64,000 nucleotides of DNA, taken from the NCBI RefSeq assembly GCF_033845285.1, contig NZ_JAWXCX010000001.1, positions 1,131,495 through 1,195,494 on the forward strand, written 5' to 3'. This DNA comes from Marinococcus sp. PL1-022. Lineage in GTDB: Bacteria > Bacillota > Bacilli > Bacillales > Marinococcaceae. The translations under genes were made by a program, and so were the position numbers. Positions 1 to 9,098 of this stretch are shown here, in pieces. Each line of letters begins with the position of its first letter. Position 1 is the first letter of the stretch. Under the pieces are notes generated by a model. It worked only from the letters and a program-made list of their open reading frames with translations. It had not been told where the DNA came from and searched no databases.

Positions 1-563
1 GCTACATCCCTGATGAAGACACAGTTGTTCAGGTAGCGTTTCGAATCCAGATAGGAGAACTGATGGACTCCTACATTATGCAGCTCATACCGCTTAGGTT
101 TGCGAAAAAAATGGTGGAGGAGCTGCTTGGGGCAAATGCTGAAGCAGCGCAGCCTGAACAAAAGCAGCCTGTCCCGGGGCCTTCCGCACGGAAGGAAACG
201 AGGGCCGAGAGAGCATACGCTCCGGAGCCGCAAGCAGCTCCAACAGTAAGCGGAGCCGCCTTTTCCGAGCTTGAGGAGCCTGCACACAGGTACAGTGACG
301 GCGGCGGGAACCTGGATATGCTGATGGATATATCGCTTGATGTAACGGTGGAGCTGGGCAGGTCCCGGCAGTCGATCAAGGATATTTTATCGCTGTCCCA
401 GGGCTCTGTGGTCGAGCTTGATAAGCTTGCCGGCGAGCCCGTTGATGTACTGGTGAACCAAAAGCCTGTGGCTAAAGGAGAAGTAGTCGTCATCGATGAA
501 AATTTTGGTGTTCGTATTACGGAAATTCTAAGTCCGAGAGAACGGGTGGCACAATTAAAATAA
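1..563 (+). CDS. fliY: Flagellar motor switch phosphatase FliY, C-terminal part
   Basis: The start lies upstream of the window; the frame is open from base 3. FliY is the Gram-positive switch protein that joins a CheC-like CheY-P phosphatase domain to a FliN-like C-terminus at the flagellar C-ring. The visible part starts in the end of the CheC-like domain ([20 protein letters not shown]), continues through a low-complexity Ala/Pro/Glu linker (about codons 38-90) and ends in a FliN/SpoA domain (from [16 protein letters not shown] to the end). It is followed after 22 bases by cheY, whose phosphorylated product is its partner. Only about the last 187 codons are present, so the first catalytic motif cannot be inspected. 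Confidence 0.93.
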   Translation, partial: YIPDEDTVVQVAFRIQIGELMDSYIMQLIPLRFAKKMVEELLGANAEAAQPEQKQPVPGPSARKETRAERAYAPEPQAAPTVSGAAFSELEEPAHRYSDGGGNLDMLMDISLDVTVELGRSRQSIKDILSLSQGSVVELDKLAGEPVDVLVNQKPVAKGEVVVIDENFGVRITEILSPRERVAQLK

Positions 564-585
564 TGACAAACAGGGAGTGGAACAC

Positions 586-948
586 ATGGCATATTCAGTT
601 TTAGTAGTAGACGACGCCGCGTTCATGCGGATGATGATTAAAGATATTCTGGAAAAGAACGGATTTAACGTAGTAGGGGAGGCAAAGGACGGAAACGAAG
701 CAGTGCAAAAATTTCAGGAAACGTCGCCGGATCTAGTCACACTTGATATTACGATGCCTGATAAAGACGGAATTGAAGCACTGAAGGAAATTAAGGCGGC
801 GGATCCGAATGCCAAGGTAATCATGTGTTCAGCCATGGGCCAGCAGTCGATGGTGATCGATGCGATTCAGGCGGGGGCAAAAGATTTCATCGTTAAACCA
901 TTTCAGGCAGACCGTGTACTTGAAGCAATCAATAAAACGCTGGGCTGA
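586..948 (+). CDS. cheY: Chemotaxis response regulator CheY
   Basis: Single-domain receiver of 120 residues that, when phosphorylated, binds the flagellar switch; in Bacillus this promotes counter-clockwise rotation and smooth swimming. The acidic pair is D9/D10, the phosphoacceptor is D54 (in LDITMPDKDG) and the conserved lysine is K104 (IVKPF). The ATG at 586 is chosen because AGGGAG lies 8 bases upstream; an in-frame GTG at 577 overlaps that ribosome-binding site. It sits between fliY, whose product dephosphorylates CheY-P, and fliO, as in B. subtilis. The usual phosphodonor gene cheA is not in this window. Confidence 0.96.
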   Translation: MAYSVLVVDDAAFMRMMIKDILEKNGFNVVGEAKDGNEAVQKFQETSPDLVTLDITMPDKDGIEALKEIKAADPNAKVIMCSAMGQQSMVIDAIQAGAKDFIVKPFQADRVLEAINKTLG

Positions 949-970
949 TGGCCTGCCGCGGGGGAAGAAA

Positions 971-1615
971 ATGAATTGGAAATATGCAGTATTCATAGGT
1001 GTAATGATGGCAGCAATTCTTTTGGCGGGCGCTGACACAGCGTTTGCCAGCACTACTGTCAACGAGTCCCTGAATCCGCAGGAAAACCAGGAGGAGCCGG
1101 CAGCCGGAAATGAAGAAGCTCCGGCAGGCGACGAGACCGCGCCGGCAGCAATGGATAATGGAAACCTGTGGCTGAACTTTGTAAAGATGATAGGAGCGCT
1201 TGCAGTCGTTCTCGGTCTGCTGTTCTGGCTGCTGAAATTCATCAACAAAAAAACAAGCAGGTACCAGTCAACCCGCTCGATTCAAAGCATTGGCGGTATC
1301 GGGCTTGGACAGAATAAATCGATTCAGGTGGTTAAAGTAGGGGATAAAATGCTTGTTGTCGGAGTGGGGGATACGATTTCGCTGCTTCAGGAGATTGAGG
1401 ATAAAGAGGAGCAGGAGCGGATTACTGCCCGGGAACAGAATACATATACAGGCGTTCCGTCGTTGCTGGAAAAATGGAAAACACGGGGAAACACGGAGGA
1501 AGGAAGCAGCCAGTCCTTTCAATCGGTGCTCGAAGAACGACTGAAAACAGCACGCGGAGCGAAGCATCCGGAAGCATCCGATAAGCGGATGGAAGCGAAG
1601 GAGGAACAGCGATGA
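971..1615 (+). CDS. fliO: Flagellar export protein FliO/FliZ
   Basis: Small membrane protein (214 residues) that assists assembly of the FliP ring of the flagellar type III export gate. The N-terminus looks like a signal peptide (MNWKYAVFIGVMMAAILLAG, then Ala-rich to about residue 24). A Glu/Pro/Ala-rich stretch follows, then one membrane segment around residues 76-96 (MIGALAVVLGLLFWLLKF), then a basic cytoplasmic domain with GQNKSIQVVKVGDKMLVVGVG, typical of the FliO family. The Bacillus homologue is named FliZ. The start has a GGGGAAG ribosome-binding site. The last codons overlap fliP (ATGA), suggesting translational coupling. Confidence 0.88.
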   Translation: MNWKYAVFIGVMMAAILLAGADTAFASTTVNESLNPQENQEEPAAGNEEAPAGDETAPAAMDNGNLWLNFVKMIGALAVVLGLLFWLLKFINKKTSRYQSTRSIQSIGGIGLGQNKSIQVVKVGDKMLVVGVGDTISLLQEIEDKEEQERITAREQNTYTGVPSLLEKWKTRGNTEEGSSQSFQSVLEERLKTARGAKHPEASDKRMEAKEEQR

Positions 1616-2298
1616 TTATTAGTGCTCTTCCGGCGCTTGATTTCAGCGGCCTGTTCGAGGGTGGCGGGGAAGGAGCGGCAACGTCGGTGCAGCTTGTGCT
1701 GCTGCTTACTGTATTGTCGCTTGCTCCCGGTATTTTAGTGCTGATGACCTGCTTTACCAGAATCGTGGTCGTGCTGAGCTTTGTGCGGATGGGTCTTGCA
1801 ACGCAGCAGACTCCTCCCAACCAGGTGCTTATCGGCCTTGCCTTATTTTTAACCTTCTTCATCATGGCGCCGACGCTCTCGGAAGTAAACGAGCAGGCAT
1901 TCAGTCCTCTGATGGCAGGAGAAATCGACCAGAACGAAGCACTGACAGAAGCGGTCGGACCGATGAAGGAATTTATGTCCCGGTACACCCGGGAAAAAGA
2001 CCTGGCACTGTTTATGGATTACGCGGGGGAAGAGCGGCCGGAGTCGGTCGAGGATATTCCGCTCACATCGCTCGTGCCGGCGTTTGCCATCAGTGAGCTG
2101 AAAACAGCCTTTCAGATGGGGTTTCTCATTTTTGTGCCTTTTCTTGTTATTGACATGATTGTGGCAAGTGTACTGATGAGTATGGGCATGATGATGCTTC
2201 CGCCTGTCATGATCAGTCTGCCGTTTAAAATTTTACTGTTTGTCCTCGTGGACGGATGGTACCTGATTGTGGAGTCGCTGCTCCTCAGCTACACCTAG
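1612..2298 (+). CDS. fliP: Flagellar type III export gate protein FliP
   Basis: Core subunit of the export gate (FliP5FliQ4FliR1) through which rod, hook and filament subunits pass. It has 228 residues with a short hydrophobic leader, then the conserved FliP signatures FTRIVVVLSFVRMGLATQQ and, near the C-terminus, FQMGFLIFVPFLVIDMIVAS followed by SMGMMMLPPVMISLPFKI. About four membrane segments are visible, with a hydrophilic periplasmic loop at about residues 95-160. Its ATG overlaps the fliO stop by 4 bases. The order fliO-P-Q-R-flhB-flhA is the standard export-gate cluster. Confidence 0.97.
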   Translation: MIISALPALDFSGLFEGGGEGAATSVQLVLLLTVLSLAPGILVLMTCFTRIVVVLSFVRMGLATQQTPPNQVLIGLALFLTFFIMAPTLSEVNEQAFSPLMAGEIDQNEALTEAVGPMKEFMSRYTREKDLALFMDYAGEERPESVEDIPLTSLVPAFAISELKTAFQMGFLIFVPFLVIDMIVASVLMSMGMMMLPPVMISLPFKILLFVLVDGWYLIVESLLLSYT

Positions 2299-2323
2299 CC
2301 GGGACGAAGAAAGGAAGAAATGT

Positions 2324-2593
2324 ATGTCAGCAGAACAGGTAATGCAGATCGCACAACAGGGAATATGGATGGTTTTTTTAATTGCAGGGCCGCTGCTTGT
2401 CATTGCGCTCGTACTCGGCTTTGGTGTTGCCATATTTCAGGCGACTACCCAGATCCAGGAGCAGACACTCGCGTTTATACCAAAGATTCTTGGCGTCTTG
2501 GCCGCCATGCTCGTGCTCGGCCCATGGATGCTGACGCAGCTGGTGGAGTATACGAGAAACCTCTGGTACCACGCGCAGCAGTTCATCGGATGA
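2324..2593 (+). CDS. fliQ: Flagellar type III export gate protein FliQ
   Basis: Two-helix membrane subunit of the export gate, 89 residues, normal for the family. The two membrane hairpins are residues 14-38 (IWMVFLIAGPLLVIALVLGF) and 50-73 (FIPKILGVLAAMLVLGPWML), separated by the conserved TTQIQEQTLAF segment. The ATG at 2324 is preceded by AAAGGAAG at good spacing; a longer frame opens upstream within fliP but has no better start. It lies 25 bases after fliP and 7 bases before fliR. Confidence 0.96.
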   Translation: MSAEQVMQIAQQGIWMVFLIAGPLLVIALVLGFGVAIFQATTQIQEQTLAFIPKILGVLAAMLVLGPWMLTQLVEYTRNLWYHAQQFIG

Positions 2594-2600
2594 ACAGACG

Positions 2601-3383
2601 ATGGAAGCAATAATAGAGCAGCTCCCGGCTTTTTCCCTGGTGCTTGTGCGAGTGCTCGCTTTCTTTACAACGATGCCTCTTTTCTCTTATCGGACTATTC
2701 CGAATCAATTTAAAGTAGGTTTGGCATTTTTTCTTGCTCTGGCTATTTTTCCGGCGCTGGATGCCCCGCTGATGACGGTGGACGGCGAGTATATCCTGCT
2801 TTTGCTAAAGGAGGTTATGCTCGGGCTTGCGATTGGGCTTATTGCGACGATTATGCTGTATGCGGTACAGACAGCCGGAATGTTTCTTGATATCTCCTTC
2901 GGCTTTTTGGTGGCAAACGTAGTGGACCCGCAGACGGGTGCCCAAAGCCCACTGTTCGGCGGCTATTTTTACGCTTTTGCACTCTTAATGCTTCTGGCGG
3001 TAAATGGCCACCATCTGCTGCTCGACGGAATTTATTACAGCTACAGCTTTGTGCCGATCGACCAGACGGGACTCGCATTCGGTGATGAAGCGGTCGTTAC
3101 GCACGTGGCGGAGGCTTTTAACCAGATGTTTATTCTCGCTTTTCAACTGGCGTTTCCGCTCGTCGGCTCGCTCTTTCTGGTCGATCTCGCTTTAGGGATT
3201 ATGGCGAGGGCGGTTCCGCAGATGAACGTGTTCGTCGTCGGACTGCCGCTGAAAATTGCAGCGGGACTGCCGCTGCTTGTGGTGGCAATCCCGGGTATGT
3301 TTCTGGCCATTCAGTATCTGTACGAGGATATGTTTCACGTCTCGCGCGGACTGCTTGAGCTTTTGGGGGAGGGACAGGAATGA
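2601..3383 (+). CDS. fliR: Flagellar type III export gate protein FliR
   Basis: Membrane subunit of the export gate, one copy per gate, 260 residues. At least six hydrophobic segments are visible, with the family signatures FGFLVANVVDPQTGAQSPL in the middle and LVGSLFLVDLALGIMARAVP near the C-terminus. It interacts with FliP and FliQ and hands substrates on to FlhB. The stop overlaps the flhB start by 4 bases, so the two are probably translationally coupled. The length and order match the Bacillus operon. Confidence 0.96.
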   Translation: MEAIIEQLPAFSLVLVRVLAFFTTMPLFSYRTIPNQFKVGLAFFLALAIFPALDAPLMTVDGEYILLLLKEVMLGLAIGLIATIMLYAVQTAGMFLDISFGFLVANVVDPQTGAQSPLFGGYFYAFALLMLLAVNGHHLLLDGIYYSYSFVPIDQTGLAFGDEAVVTHVAEAFNQMFILAFQLAFPLVGSLFLVDLALGIMARAVPQMNVFVVGLPLKIAAGLPLLVVAIPGMFLAIQYLYEDMFHVSRGLLELLGEGQE

Positions 3384-4462
3384 AGTGGAAGCTGGATCTG
3401 CAGTTTTTTTCACAGGAAAAAACAGAGGAGGCCACTCCCAAAAAGCGCCGGGACACGAGGCAGAAAGGCCAGGTCCCCAAAAGCAACGATGTGAATACGG
3501 CAATTATCCTGTTTTTAGTATTCGCACTCTTCTACATGTACGGAGGCACCATATTTAATCACCTGCAGGCATTAATGACGCATACATACATAGAATACAT
3601 GCAGTGGGAAATAACGAAAGCCAGTGTCCCGGCGATGCTGCAGGAAATTACGATTCAGTCCGTTATCATTATTCTGCCGGTGATGCTTGTGGCCATGGTG
3701 GCGGGCGTGGCAGCCTCGCTTACGCAGGTAGGTTTTTTGTTCACGGGCGAACCGATCAAAATGAAGCTTGAAAAGATTAACCCGCTCAGCGGCATCAAGC
3801 GGATATTTTCGGCCCGGGCGCTTGTGGAGCTGGCGAAGGCACTCTTGAAAATTACGCTCGTTGGCGGGGTCGTTTTTACGATTCTCTGGCTGTCGCTCGA
3901 CCGGCTGCTGTTTTTATCGCAAAAGGATGTCGGTGACGGCTTTATGGAAATTGCCCGCCTGACTGGGCTGATGGGGCTGATTGGCAGCCTGCTGCTGCTC
4001 GTGCTTTCGCTTCCGGACTATATTTATCAAAAGCACGACCATGAAAAGCAGATCCGCATGTCCAAGCACGATGTAAAGCAGGAAATGAAAAACATGGAGG
4101 GCGATCCGCTCATCCGTGGCAAGCGAAAGCAGAAGCAGCAGGAAATGGCGATGGGGAGGATGATGGAGGAAGTACCGAAAGCAGACGTCGTCATTACGAA
4201 CCCGACGCACTTTGCGGTGGCCCTCCGTTATGAAGAAGGCGCGATGGGTGCGCCGAAGGTGATTGCCAAGGGAGCCGACCATCTGGCCCGGAAAATTAAA
4301 GAAAAAGCAGGTGAGCATTCCATCCCAATGGTGGAAAACAAACCGCTCGCCCGTGCGCTGTATGCCCAGTCCGAAATTGATGATGAAATACCTGAAGATT
4401 TATTTAAAGCCGTAGCTGAGGTGCTTGCATACGTGTACCGCATCAAAAGGAAAAACGGCTAG
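3380..4462 (+). CDS. flhB: Flagellar export switch protein FlhB
   Basis: Sets substrate specificity of flagellar export, switching from rod/hook to filament subunits. It has 360 residues: a basic N-terminus containing the conserved EKTEEATPKKRRDTRQKGQV, four membrane segments (about residues 30-220) and a cytoplasmic domain. The autocleavage motif NPTH is present with Asn at residue 274, in VVITNPTHFAVALRY, so self-cleavage between Asn and Pro is expected. The gene overlaps fliR by 4 bases and lies 15 bases before flhA, whose product forms the neighbouring export ring. Confidence 0.97.
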   Translation: MKWKLDLQFFSQEKTEEATPKKRRDTRQKGQVPKSNDVNTAIILFLVFALFYMYGGTIFNHLQALMTHTYIEYMQWEITKASVPAMLQEITIQSVIIILPVMLVAMVAGVAASLTQVGFLFTGEPIKMKLEKINPLSGIKRIFSARALVELAKALLKITLVGGVVFTILWLSLDRLLFLSQKDVGDGFMEIARLTGLMGLIGSLLLLVLSLPDYIYQKHDHEKQIRMSKHDVKQEMKNMEGDPLIRGKRKQKQQEMAMGRMMEEVPKADVVITNPTHFAVALRYEEGAMGAPKVIAKGADHLARKIKEKAGEHSIPMVENKPLARALYAQSEIDDEIPEDLFKAVAEVLAYVYRIKRKNG

Positions 4463-4477
4463 AAAAGGAGCAACCCT

Positions 4478-6511
4478 ATGGGATTTAGAGAACTATCAGT
4501 GCTGCTGGGCGTTATATTGATTGTCATTATGCTGATCATCCCGCTGCCGACATTTATTTTAGATATCCTGATCATGGCCAATATTTCACTGGCGCTTCTG
4601 GTTATTCTCGTGGCAATGAACACAAAGGAGCCGCTTGAATTCAGTATCTTTCCCACGCTGCTTCTGCTTGTGACGTTGTTCCGGCTCGGGCTGAACGTTT
4701 CGACGACCCGTTCCATCTTAAGCAACGCCGAAGCAGGTAACGTTATTGAAACGTTCGGAAGCTTTGTGGTACAGGGCAGTGCCTTTGTCGGCCTGGTGGT
4801 TTTTGTGATTCTTGTAGTGATTCAATTTGTCGTTATCGTTAAAGGGGCGGAACGGGTGTCAGAAGTCGGGGCCCGCTTTACCCTCGATGCGATGCCGGGA
4901 AAACAGATGAGCATCGATGCCGACCTGAATGCGGGTGTTATATCCGAACAGCAGGCGAAGGCGCGCCGGGAGAAAATCGAACGGGAAGCGGACTTCTACG
5001 GTTCGATGGACGGGGCGAGTAAGTTTGTGAAAGGGGACGCCATCGCAGGGATTGTTATCGTAATTATTAACGTTATTTTCGGTCTTGTGATTGGCATGAC
5101 TGAGCACGGAATGGATATCGGCACTGCTGCGAACACCTTTACGCTCCTTACCGTCGGGGACGGTCTGGTCAGTCAGATCCCTGCACTGCTTATTTCTACA
5201 GCAACCGGTATTGTCGTTACGCGGGCGGCCTCGGAAGGCAACCTCGGTCACGATATTACAAAGCAGCTGTTTGCCTTTCCCCCGATGCTGTTTGTGGCAG
5301 CGGGCGCCATCTTTTTACTGGGCGTGTTTACGCCGATTAACTTCTTTTTAACCACCTGCATTGCCGGAGCGATGGCTGCCATTGGCTTTACCATCAGGCA
5401 GACGGTGCTGCAGGAGGAGCAGGCCGCAGTGCATGAAACCGAAGAAGCGCAGGAGGAGGATCTGCGTTCGCAGGACAGCGTGATGCAGCTGCTGGACGTA
5501 GACCCGATCGAGTTTGAATTCGGCTACAACCTCATTCCTCTTGCGGATGCGAAGCAGGGAGGCGACCTGCTTGACCGGGTTGTGATGATCCGGCGCCAGC
5601 TGGCACTCGAGCTCGGGATGGTCGTGCCGGTGATACGCATTCGTGACAATATCCAGCTGCAGCCGGGAGAGTACGTTGTGCGCATGCGGGGCAGCGAAAT
5701 CGCCCGGGGTGAGCTTTACATGGATCATTACATGGCGATGGGCACCGGTACTGAAGAGCCGATCGAGGGTATCGAAACGATAGAGCCGGCCTTTGGACTG
5801 CCTGCTCTCTGGATTCCGGAGGAAGAGCGCGACATTGCCGAAGATGCCGGCTACACCGTTGTGGACCCGCCGTCGGTTGTGAGTACGCATCTAACCGAGG
5901 TTATTAAAACGCACGCGCACGAGCTGCTCGGCCGCGAAGAAACGAAGCAGCTGATCGATCATCTCAAGGAAACGTACCCGACGCTGGTCGAAGAAGTGAC
6001 TCCTTCAACGCTTACGATCGGGGATGTTCAGAAGGTACTGGCCAAGCTGCTCCGGGAAGGGGTATCCATCCGGAACATGCCAACCATTTTTGAAGCGCTG
6101 GCCGAATACGGCACGATGACCAAGGACATGGAGATTGTGACAGAGTATGTACGGCAGGCCCTGTCGAGACAGATTTCCAAGCAGTACGCTGACGGGGAAG
6201 AGCTGCTTCAGGTCGTCACGCTCAGCGGCGGCATTGAAAAGAAAATTGCCGACGCCCTGCAGCAGACCGAAAGCGGTAATTATTTAGCGATGGATCCAAA
6301 CGAGTCCCAGCGGATGGTGCAGCGGATCGGGGCAGAAGCCGAACAGCTGATGAACATCGGAAAGACACCGGTCATTCTTTGTTCGCCGGCTGTGCGCATG
6401 CACGTGCGCCATCTGATTGAGCGGTTCTTTCCGCAGATGCCGGTATTATCCTATAACGAACTGGAGCCTTCCATCGAAATTCAAAGCGTCGGGGTGGTGA
6501 ATAATGAATGA
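4478..6511 (+). CDS. flhA: Flagellar export ring protein FlhA
   Basis: Forms the nonameric export ring that docks chaperone-substrate complexes and uses proton motive force. It has 677 residues. The N-terminal half holds about eight membrane helices and the FHIPEP-type cytoplasmic loop (ARFTLDAMPGKQMSIDADL, then the acidic/basic stretch KARREKIEREADFYGSMDGA). The C-terminal half (from about residue 320) is the soluble substrate-docking domain. The start at 4478 has AAAGGAGC 7 bases upstream. The stop overlaps flhF by 4 bases (ATGA). Confidence 0.98.
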   Translation: MGFRELSVLLGVILIVIMLIIPLPTFILDILIMANISLALLVILVAMNTKEPLEFSIFPTLLLLVTLFRLGLNVSTTRSILSNAEAGNVIETFGSFVVQGSAFVGLVVFVILVVIQFVVIVKGAERVSEVGARFTLDAMPGKQMSIDADLNAGVISEQQAKARREKIEREADFYGSMDGASKFVKGDAIAGIVIVIINVIFGLVIGMTEHGMDIGTAANTFTLLTVGDGLVSQIPALLISTATGIVVTRAASEGNLGHDITKQLFAFPPMLFVAAGAIFLLGVFTPINFFLTTCIAGAMAAIGFTIRQTVLQEEQAAVHETEEAQEEDLRSQDSVMQLLDVDPIEFEFGYNLIPLADAKQGGDLLDRVVMIRRQLALELGMVVPVIRIRDNIQLQPGEYVVRMRGSEIARGELYMDHYMAMGTGTEEPIEGIETIEPAFGLPALWIPEEERDIAEDAGYTVVDPPSVVSTHLTEVIKTHAHELLGREETKQLIDHLKETYPTLVEEVTPSTLTIGDVQKVLAKLLREGVSIRNMPTIFEALAEYGTMTKDMEIVTEYVRQALSRQISKQYADGEELLQVVTLSGGIEKKIADALQQTESGNYLAMDPNESQRMVQRIGAEAEQLMNIGKTPVILCSPAVRMHVRHLIERFFPQMPVLSYNELEPSIEIQSVGVVNNE

Positions 6512-7584
6512 GAATGAAAAAAATTACAGTGGATTCGATGCCGGAAGCGGTAGCGAAGGTGCGGCAGGAGTTCGGAGATGAAGCGGTCATTCTGCATTCC
6601 CGGCCGGTGAAGGTCAGGAGATGGTTCGGGCTTAAGTCCGTGGACAGGCTCGAAGTTTATGCAGGGATCGATGACGCCCCTCCCCGAAAAAAAGAGCGCA
6701 CGCCTCCGGCAGAACCCGTAAAGCCGGCTCAGCCAAAAGAGGTGAAGACTTTCGAGGTACCGGATAAAAAGCCAAACGTGCTTCCTGCTTCAGTTCCAGC
6801 TCCTTTTCAGTCCGTTTCCGCTGCCTTAAAGACACAGGAAGTAAACGAACGGGTGGAAGAAGAGCTGATGAACCGGTTTATGGAAAAATGGTACGCCGAA
6901 AAGGGCAGCCGGCCGGAAGTGTCCATACTCGAAGCCTGCATAGGAGAATGGCTGGAGGACCGGCATCCCCGGGCCGAAGCAGCAACGTCCCGGATGGTTC
7001 AGCTGGTCGGCCAGACTGGCGTCGGCAAAACGACGACACTTGCCAAGCTCGGTGCCAGGGAAATGCTCCGAAGAAAAAAATCGATTGCCTTTTTTACGAC
7101 AGACACCTTCCGCATGGGAGCAGTCGACCAGCTGAATACGTACGCCTCCATTATGGAAGCACCGGTTCATGTTATATACGACCAGGCTGATTACAGGGAA
7201 GCAGTGGCTCAGTCCCGGGCTCATGATTATGTGCTCATTGATTCGGCAGGAAGAAATTTTCTGCATGAACAGACCGTGGAAGAAGCGCAGCGGCTGCTTC
7301 CGGCGGGCGAACCGATTAAAACCGTGCTCGTACTCTCGCTGACAGCTAAATACAAAGATATGAAGGAAGTCGCTGAAAAATTTCTTCCTTATATATCAAA
7401 CGAGGTTATTATCACTAAAACAGATGAAACCACTTCGTTTGGGGCACTTCTGAATATTATTGATGAATTTTCACTACGGGTGTCCTTTGTTACCACCGGC
7501 CAGGAAGTGCCGGAGGACATTGAGCCCGCGGACAACAAATGGCTTGCAGCAAAAATAGCAGGGGGGGCACTTGGTGAAAAATGA
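6508..7584 (+). CDS. flhF: Flagellar SRP-like GTPase FlhF
   Basis: SRP-family GTPase that helps place flagella at the membrane. It has 358 residues: a variable basic B domain (1 to about 110), an N-domain helix bundle, and a G domain with P-loop GQTGVGKT at residues 168-175, the DTFRMGAVDQL motif, DSAGRN (switch) and TKTDETTSFG (guanine specificity). An in-frame ATG at 6514 also exists, but GGGGTGGTGA sits correctly for 6508. It overlaps flhA by 4 bases and flhG by 11, in keeping with FlhF and FlhG acting together as GTPase and activator. Confidence 0.96.
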   Translation: MRMKKITVDSMPEAVAKVRQEFGDEAVILHSRPVKVRRWFGLKSVDRLEVYAGIDDAPPRKKERTPPAEPVKPAQPKEVKTFEVPDKKPNVLPASVPAPFQSVSAALKTQEVNERVEEELMNRFMEKWYAEKGSRPEVSILEACIGEWLEDRHPRAEAATSRMVQLVGQTGVGKTTTLAKLGAREMLRRKKSIAFFTTDTFRMGAVDQLNTYASIMEAPVHVIYDQADYREAVAQSRAHDYVLIDSAGRNFLHEQTVEEAQRLLPAGEPIKTVLVLSLTAKYKDMKEVAEKFLPYISNEVIITKTDETTSFGALLNIIDEFSLRVSFVTTGQEVPEDIEPADNKWLAAKIAGGALGEK

Positions 7585-8452
7585 TCAGGCTGAAAGCCTG
7601 CGTACTCAGATGCAGAAACGGCGTCACAGGCAGACGAGAGTGCTGTCGGTCGTAAGCGGAAAAGGGGGCGTCGGCAAGTCCAATGTGTCCCTGAATGTAG
7701 CTATCTCCCTGGCGGAAGCCGGCGCGGAGGTATTGCTGATTGACATGGACACCGGCATGGCCAACCTGGATATCCTGCTTGGATATACGCCTCTTCTGCC
7801 ATTTCAGGAGATGTTTACGGAAAATAAAAGCATTTTTGAATTGATTCAATCCGGCCCGTCCGGAGTGCAGTGGATTGCGGGAGGTTCGGGTCTTTCCGGT
7901 ATTTTTCATATGGAGGAGGAGCATAAGCTGAGGTTTTACGAACAGCTGCAGCTGCTTGAAGGTGAATTTGATTTTATTATTTTTGACATGGGAGCAGGGC
8001 TGAACGAAAACCATATGCACCTGATTACGACGACCGAGCGCGGAATTCTTGTAACAACCCCGGAGCCGACGGCGCTGATGGATGGCTACGCCATGATGAA
8101 ATACATCCGCTCCCACAAAAGTGATTTTCCATTTGCGGCCGTCATTAATCGGGTGGATCAGAAAAAAGACGGCCGGGCGGCCGCGCAGAAATTAATCACA
8201 GTCAGTGAACAGTTTCTCGGCATGCAGCTGACCGTGCTGCCGATGGTGCCGAATGATCCTAAAGTAAGCAGGGCAGTCATGGAGCAGACACCGTTTGTCA
8301 TTGCCTATCCTGACAGCCGGGCGGCCCAGAGCATGAAGCAGATTGCCGCAGGGCTGTGGGTGAAAGAACAGTCAGCAAAAACGGACGGCAAGCCGTTCCG
8401 GCATTTTATTACAGGGATGAAGCAGCGGTTATTCGCTTCTGCCCGCACATAG
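7574..8452 (+). CDS. flhG: Flagellar number regulator FlhG (YlxH, MinD/ParA-type ATPase)
   Basis: MinD-like ATPase that stimulates FlhF GTPase activity and, in Bacillus, contacts FliM/FliY during C-ring assembly. It has 292 residues with a deviant Walker A, GKGGVGKS, at residues 29-36 and LIDMDTGMANLDILLG downstream. The N-terminal tail (AESLRTQMQKRRHRQTRVL) resembles the FlhF-activating region of this family. Start chosen: GTG 7574, 6 bases after a G-rich ribosome-binding site; TTG 7571 is directly adjacent. The gene overlaps the end of flhF. Confidence 0.94.
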   Translation: MKNDQAESLRTQMQKRRHRQTRVLSVVSGKGGVGKSNVSLNVAISLAEAGAEVLLIDMDTGMANLDILLGYTPLLPFQEMFTENKSIFELIQSGPSGVQWIAGGSGLSGIFHMEEEHKLRFYEQLQLLEGEFDFIIFDMGAGLNENHMHLITTTERGILVTTPEPTALMDGYAMMKYIRSHKSDFPFAAVINRVDQKKDGRAAAQKLITVSEQFLGMQLTVLPMVPNDPKVSRAVMEQTPFVIAYPDSRAAQSMKQIAAGLWVKEQSAKTDGKPFRHFITGMKQRLFASART

Positions 8453-8468
8453 AACGGAGCCTAAATAT

Positions 8469-9098
8469 ATGAACATTCAACCTTCCGGGAAACCGGGCCG
8501 CTGGGACCTGCTGGTGATCGGAGCGTCCACAGGCGGACCTGCAGCTTTGCAGAAGCTTTTCCATTCGATGCCGGAGGAGGTGGAGCTGCCGATTGTGATT
8601 GTGCAGCATATGCCGTCTGGATTCACAAGATCACTTGCGGACAGGCTGAACCGGGATTACAGGTGGAGCGTTAAGGAAGCCGAAGACGGTGGAACGTTGC
8701 AGAAAGGTACCGTTTATATTGCTCCCGGAGGAAGGCAGCTTGAAATCCGTCGAAAAGGAAACCGGCTGATAACAGCAGTGAATGAAAGTGAAACCGGTGA
8801 CCGTTATCACCCGTCGATGGACCTGCTGCTGGCTTCTCTTTGTAAATTAGAAGACCTGCGGGTACTCGCTGTTATTTTAACGGGCATGGGCAGCGATGGT
8901 ACATGCGGATTAAAAAAGCTGCAGACAGTGACGGCACTTTATGCTGTCGCTGAATCAGAAGAAACGGCTGTAGTCTACGGGATGCCCCGGGCAGCGGTAC
9001 AGGCCGGTGTCATCGACGAAGTCCTCCCGCTCCATGCGATTGGAGAGCGGATCGGCCAGCTGGTGCAAACTACTGTATATGAAGGAGAGGTAAAATGA
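8469..9098 (+). CDS. cheB: CheB methylesterase catalytic domain without receiver domain
   Basis: Demethylates (and deamidates) glutamates of chemoreceptors. At 209 residues it is only the catalytic domain: Ser20 in GASTGGPA, His47 in VQHMPSGFT and Asp143 in LTGMGSDGT form the expected triad. The N-terminal receiver domain of normal CheB (about 350 residues, phosphorylated by CheA) is absent: flhG ends 16 bases upstream, so there is no room for it. In B. subtilis the order here is cheB-cheA-cheW-cheC; in this window cheC follows cheB directly with a 4-base overlap. The enzyme would therefore not be gated by phosphorylation in cis. It could be a divergent paralogue of a full CheB elsewhere. Confidence 0.88.
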   Translation: MNIQPSGKPGRWDLLVIGASTGGPAALQKLFHSMPEEVELPIVIVQHMPSGFTRSLADRLNRDYRWSVKEAEDGGTLQKGTVYIAPGGRQLEIRRKGNRLITAVNESETGDRYHPSMDLLLASLCKLEDLRVLAVILTGMGSDGTCGLKKLQTVTALYAVAESEETAVVYGMPRAAVQAGVIDEVLPLHAIGERIGQLVQTTVYEGEVK

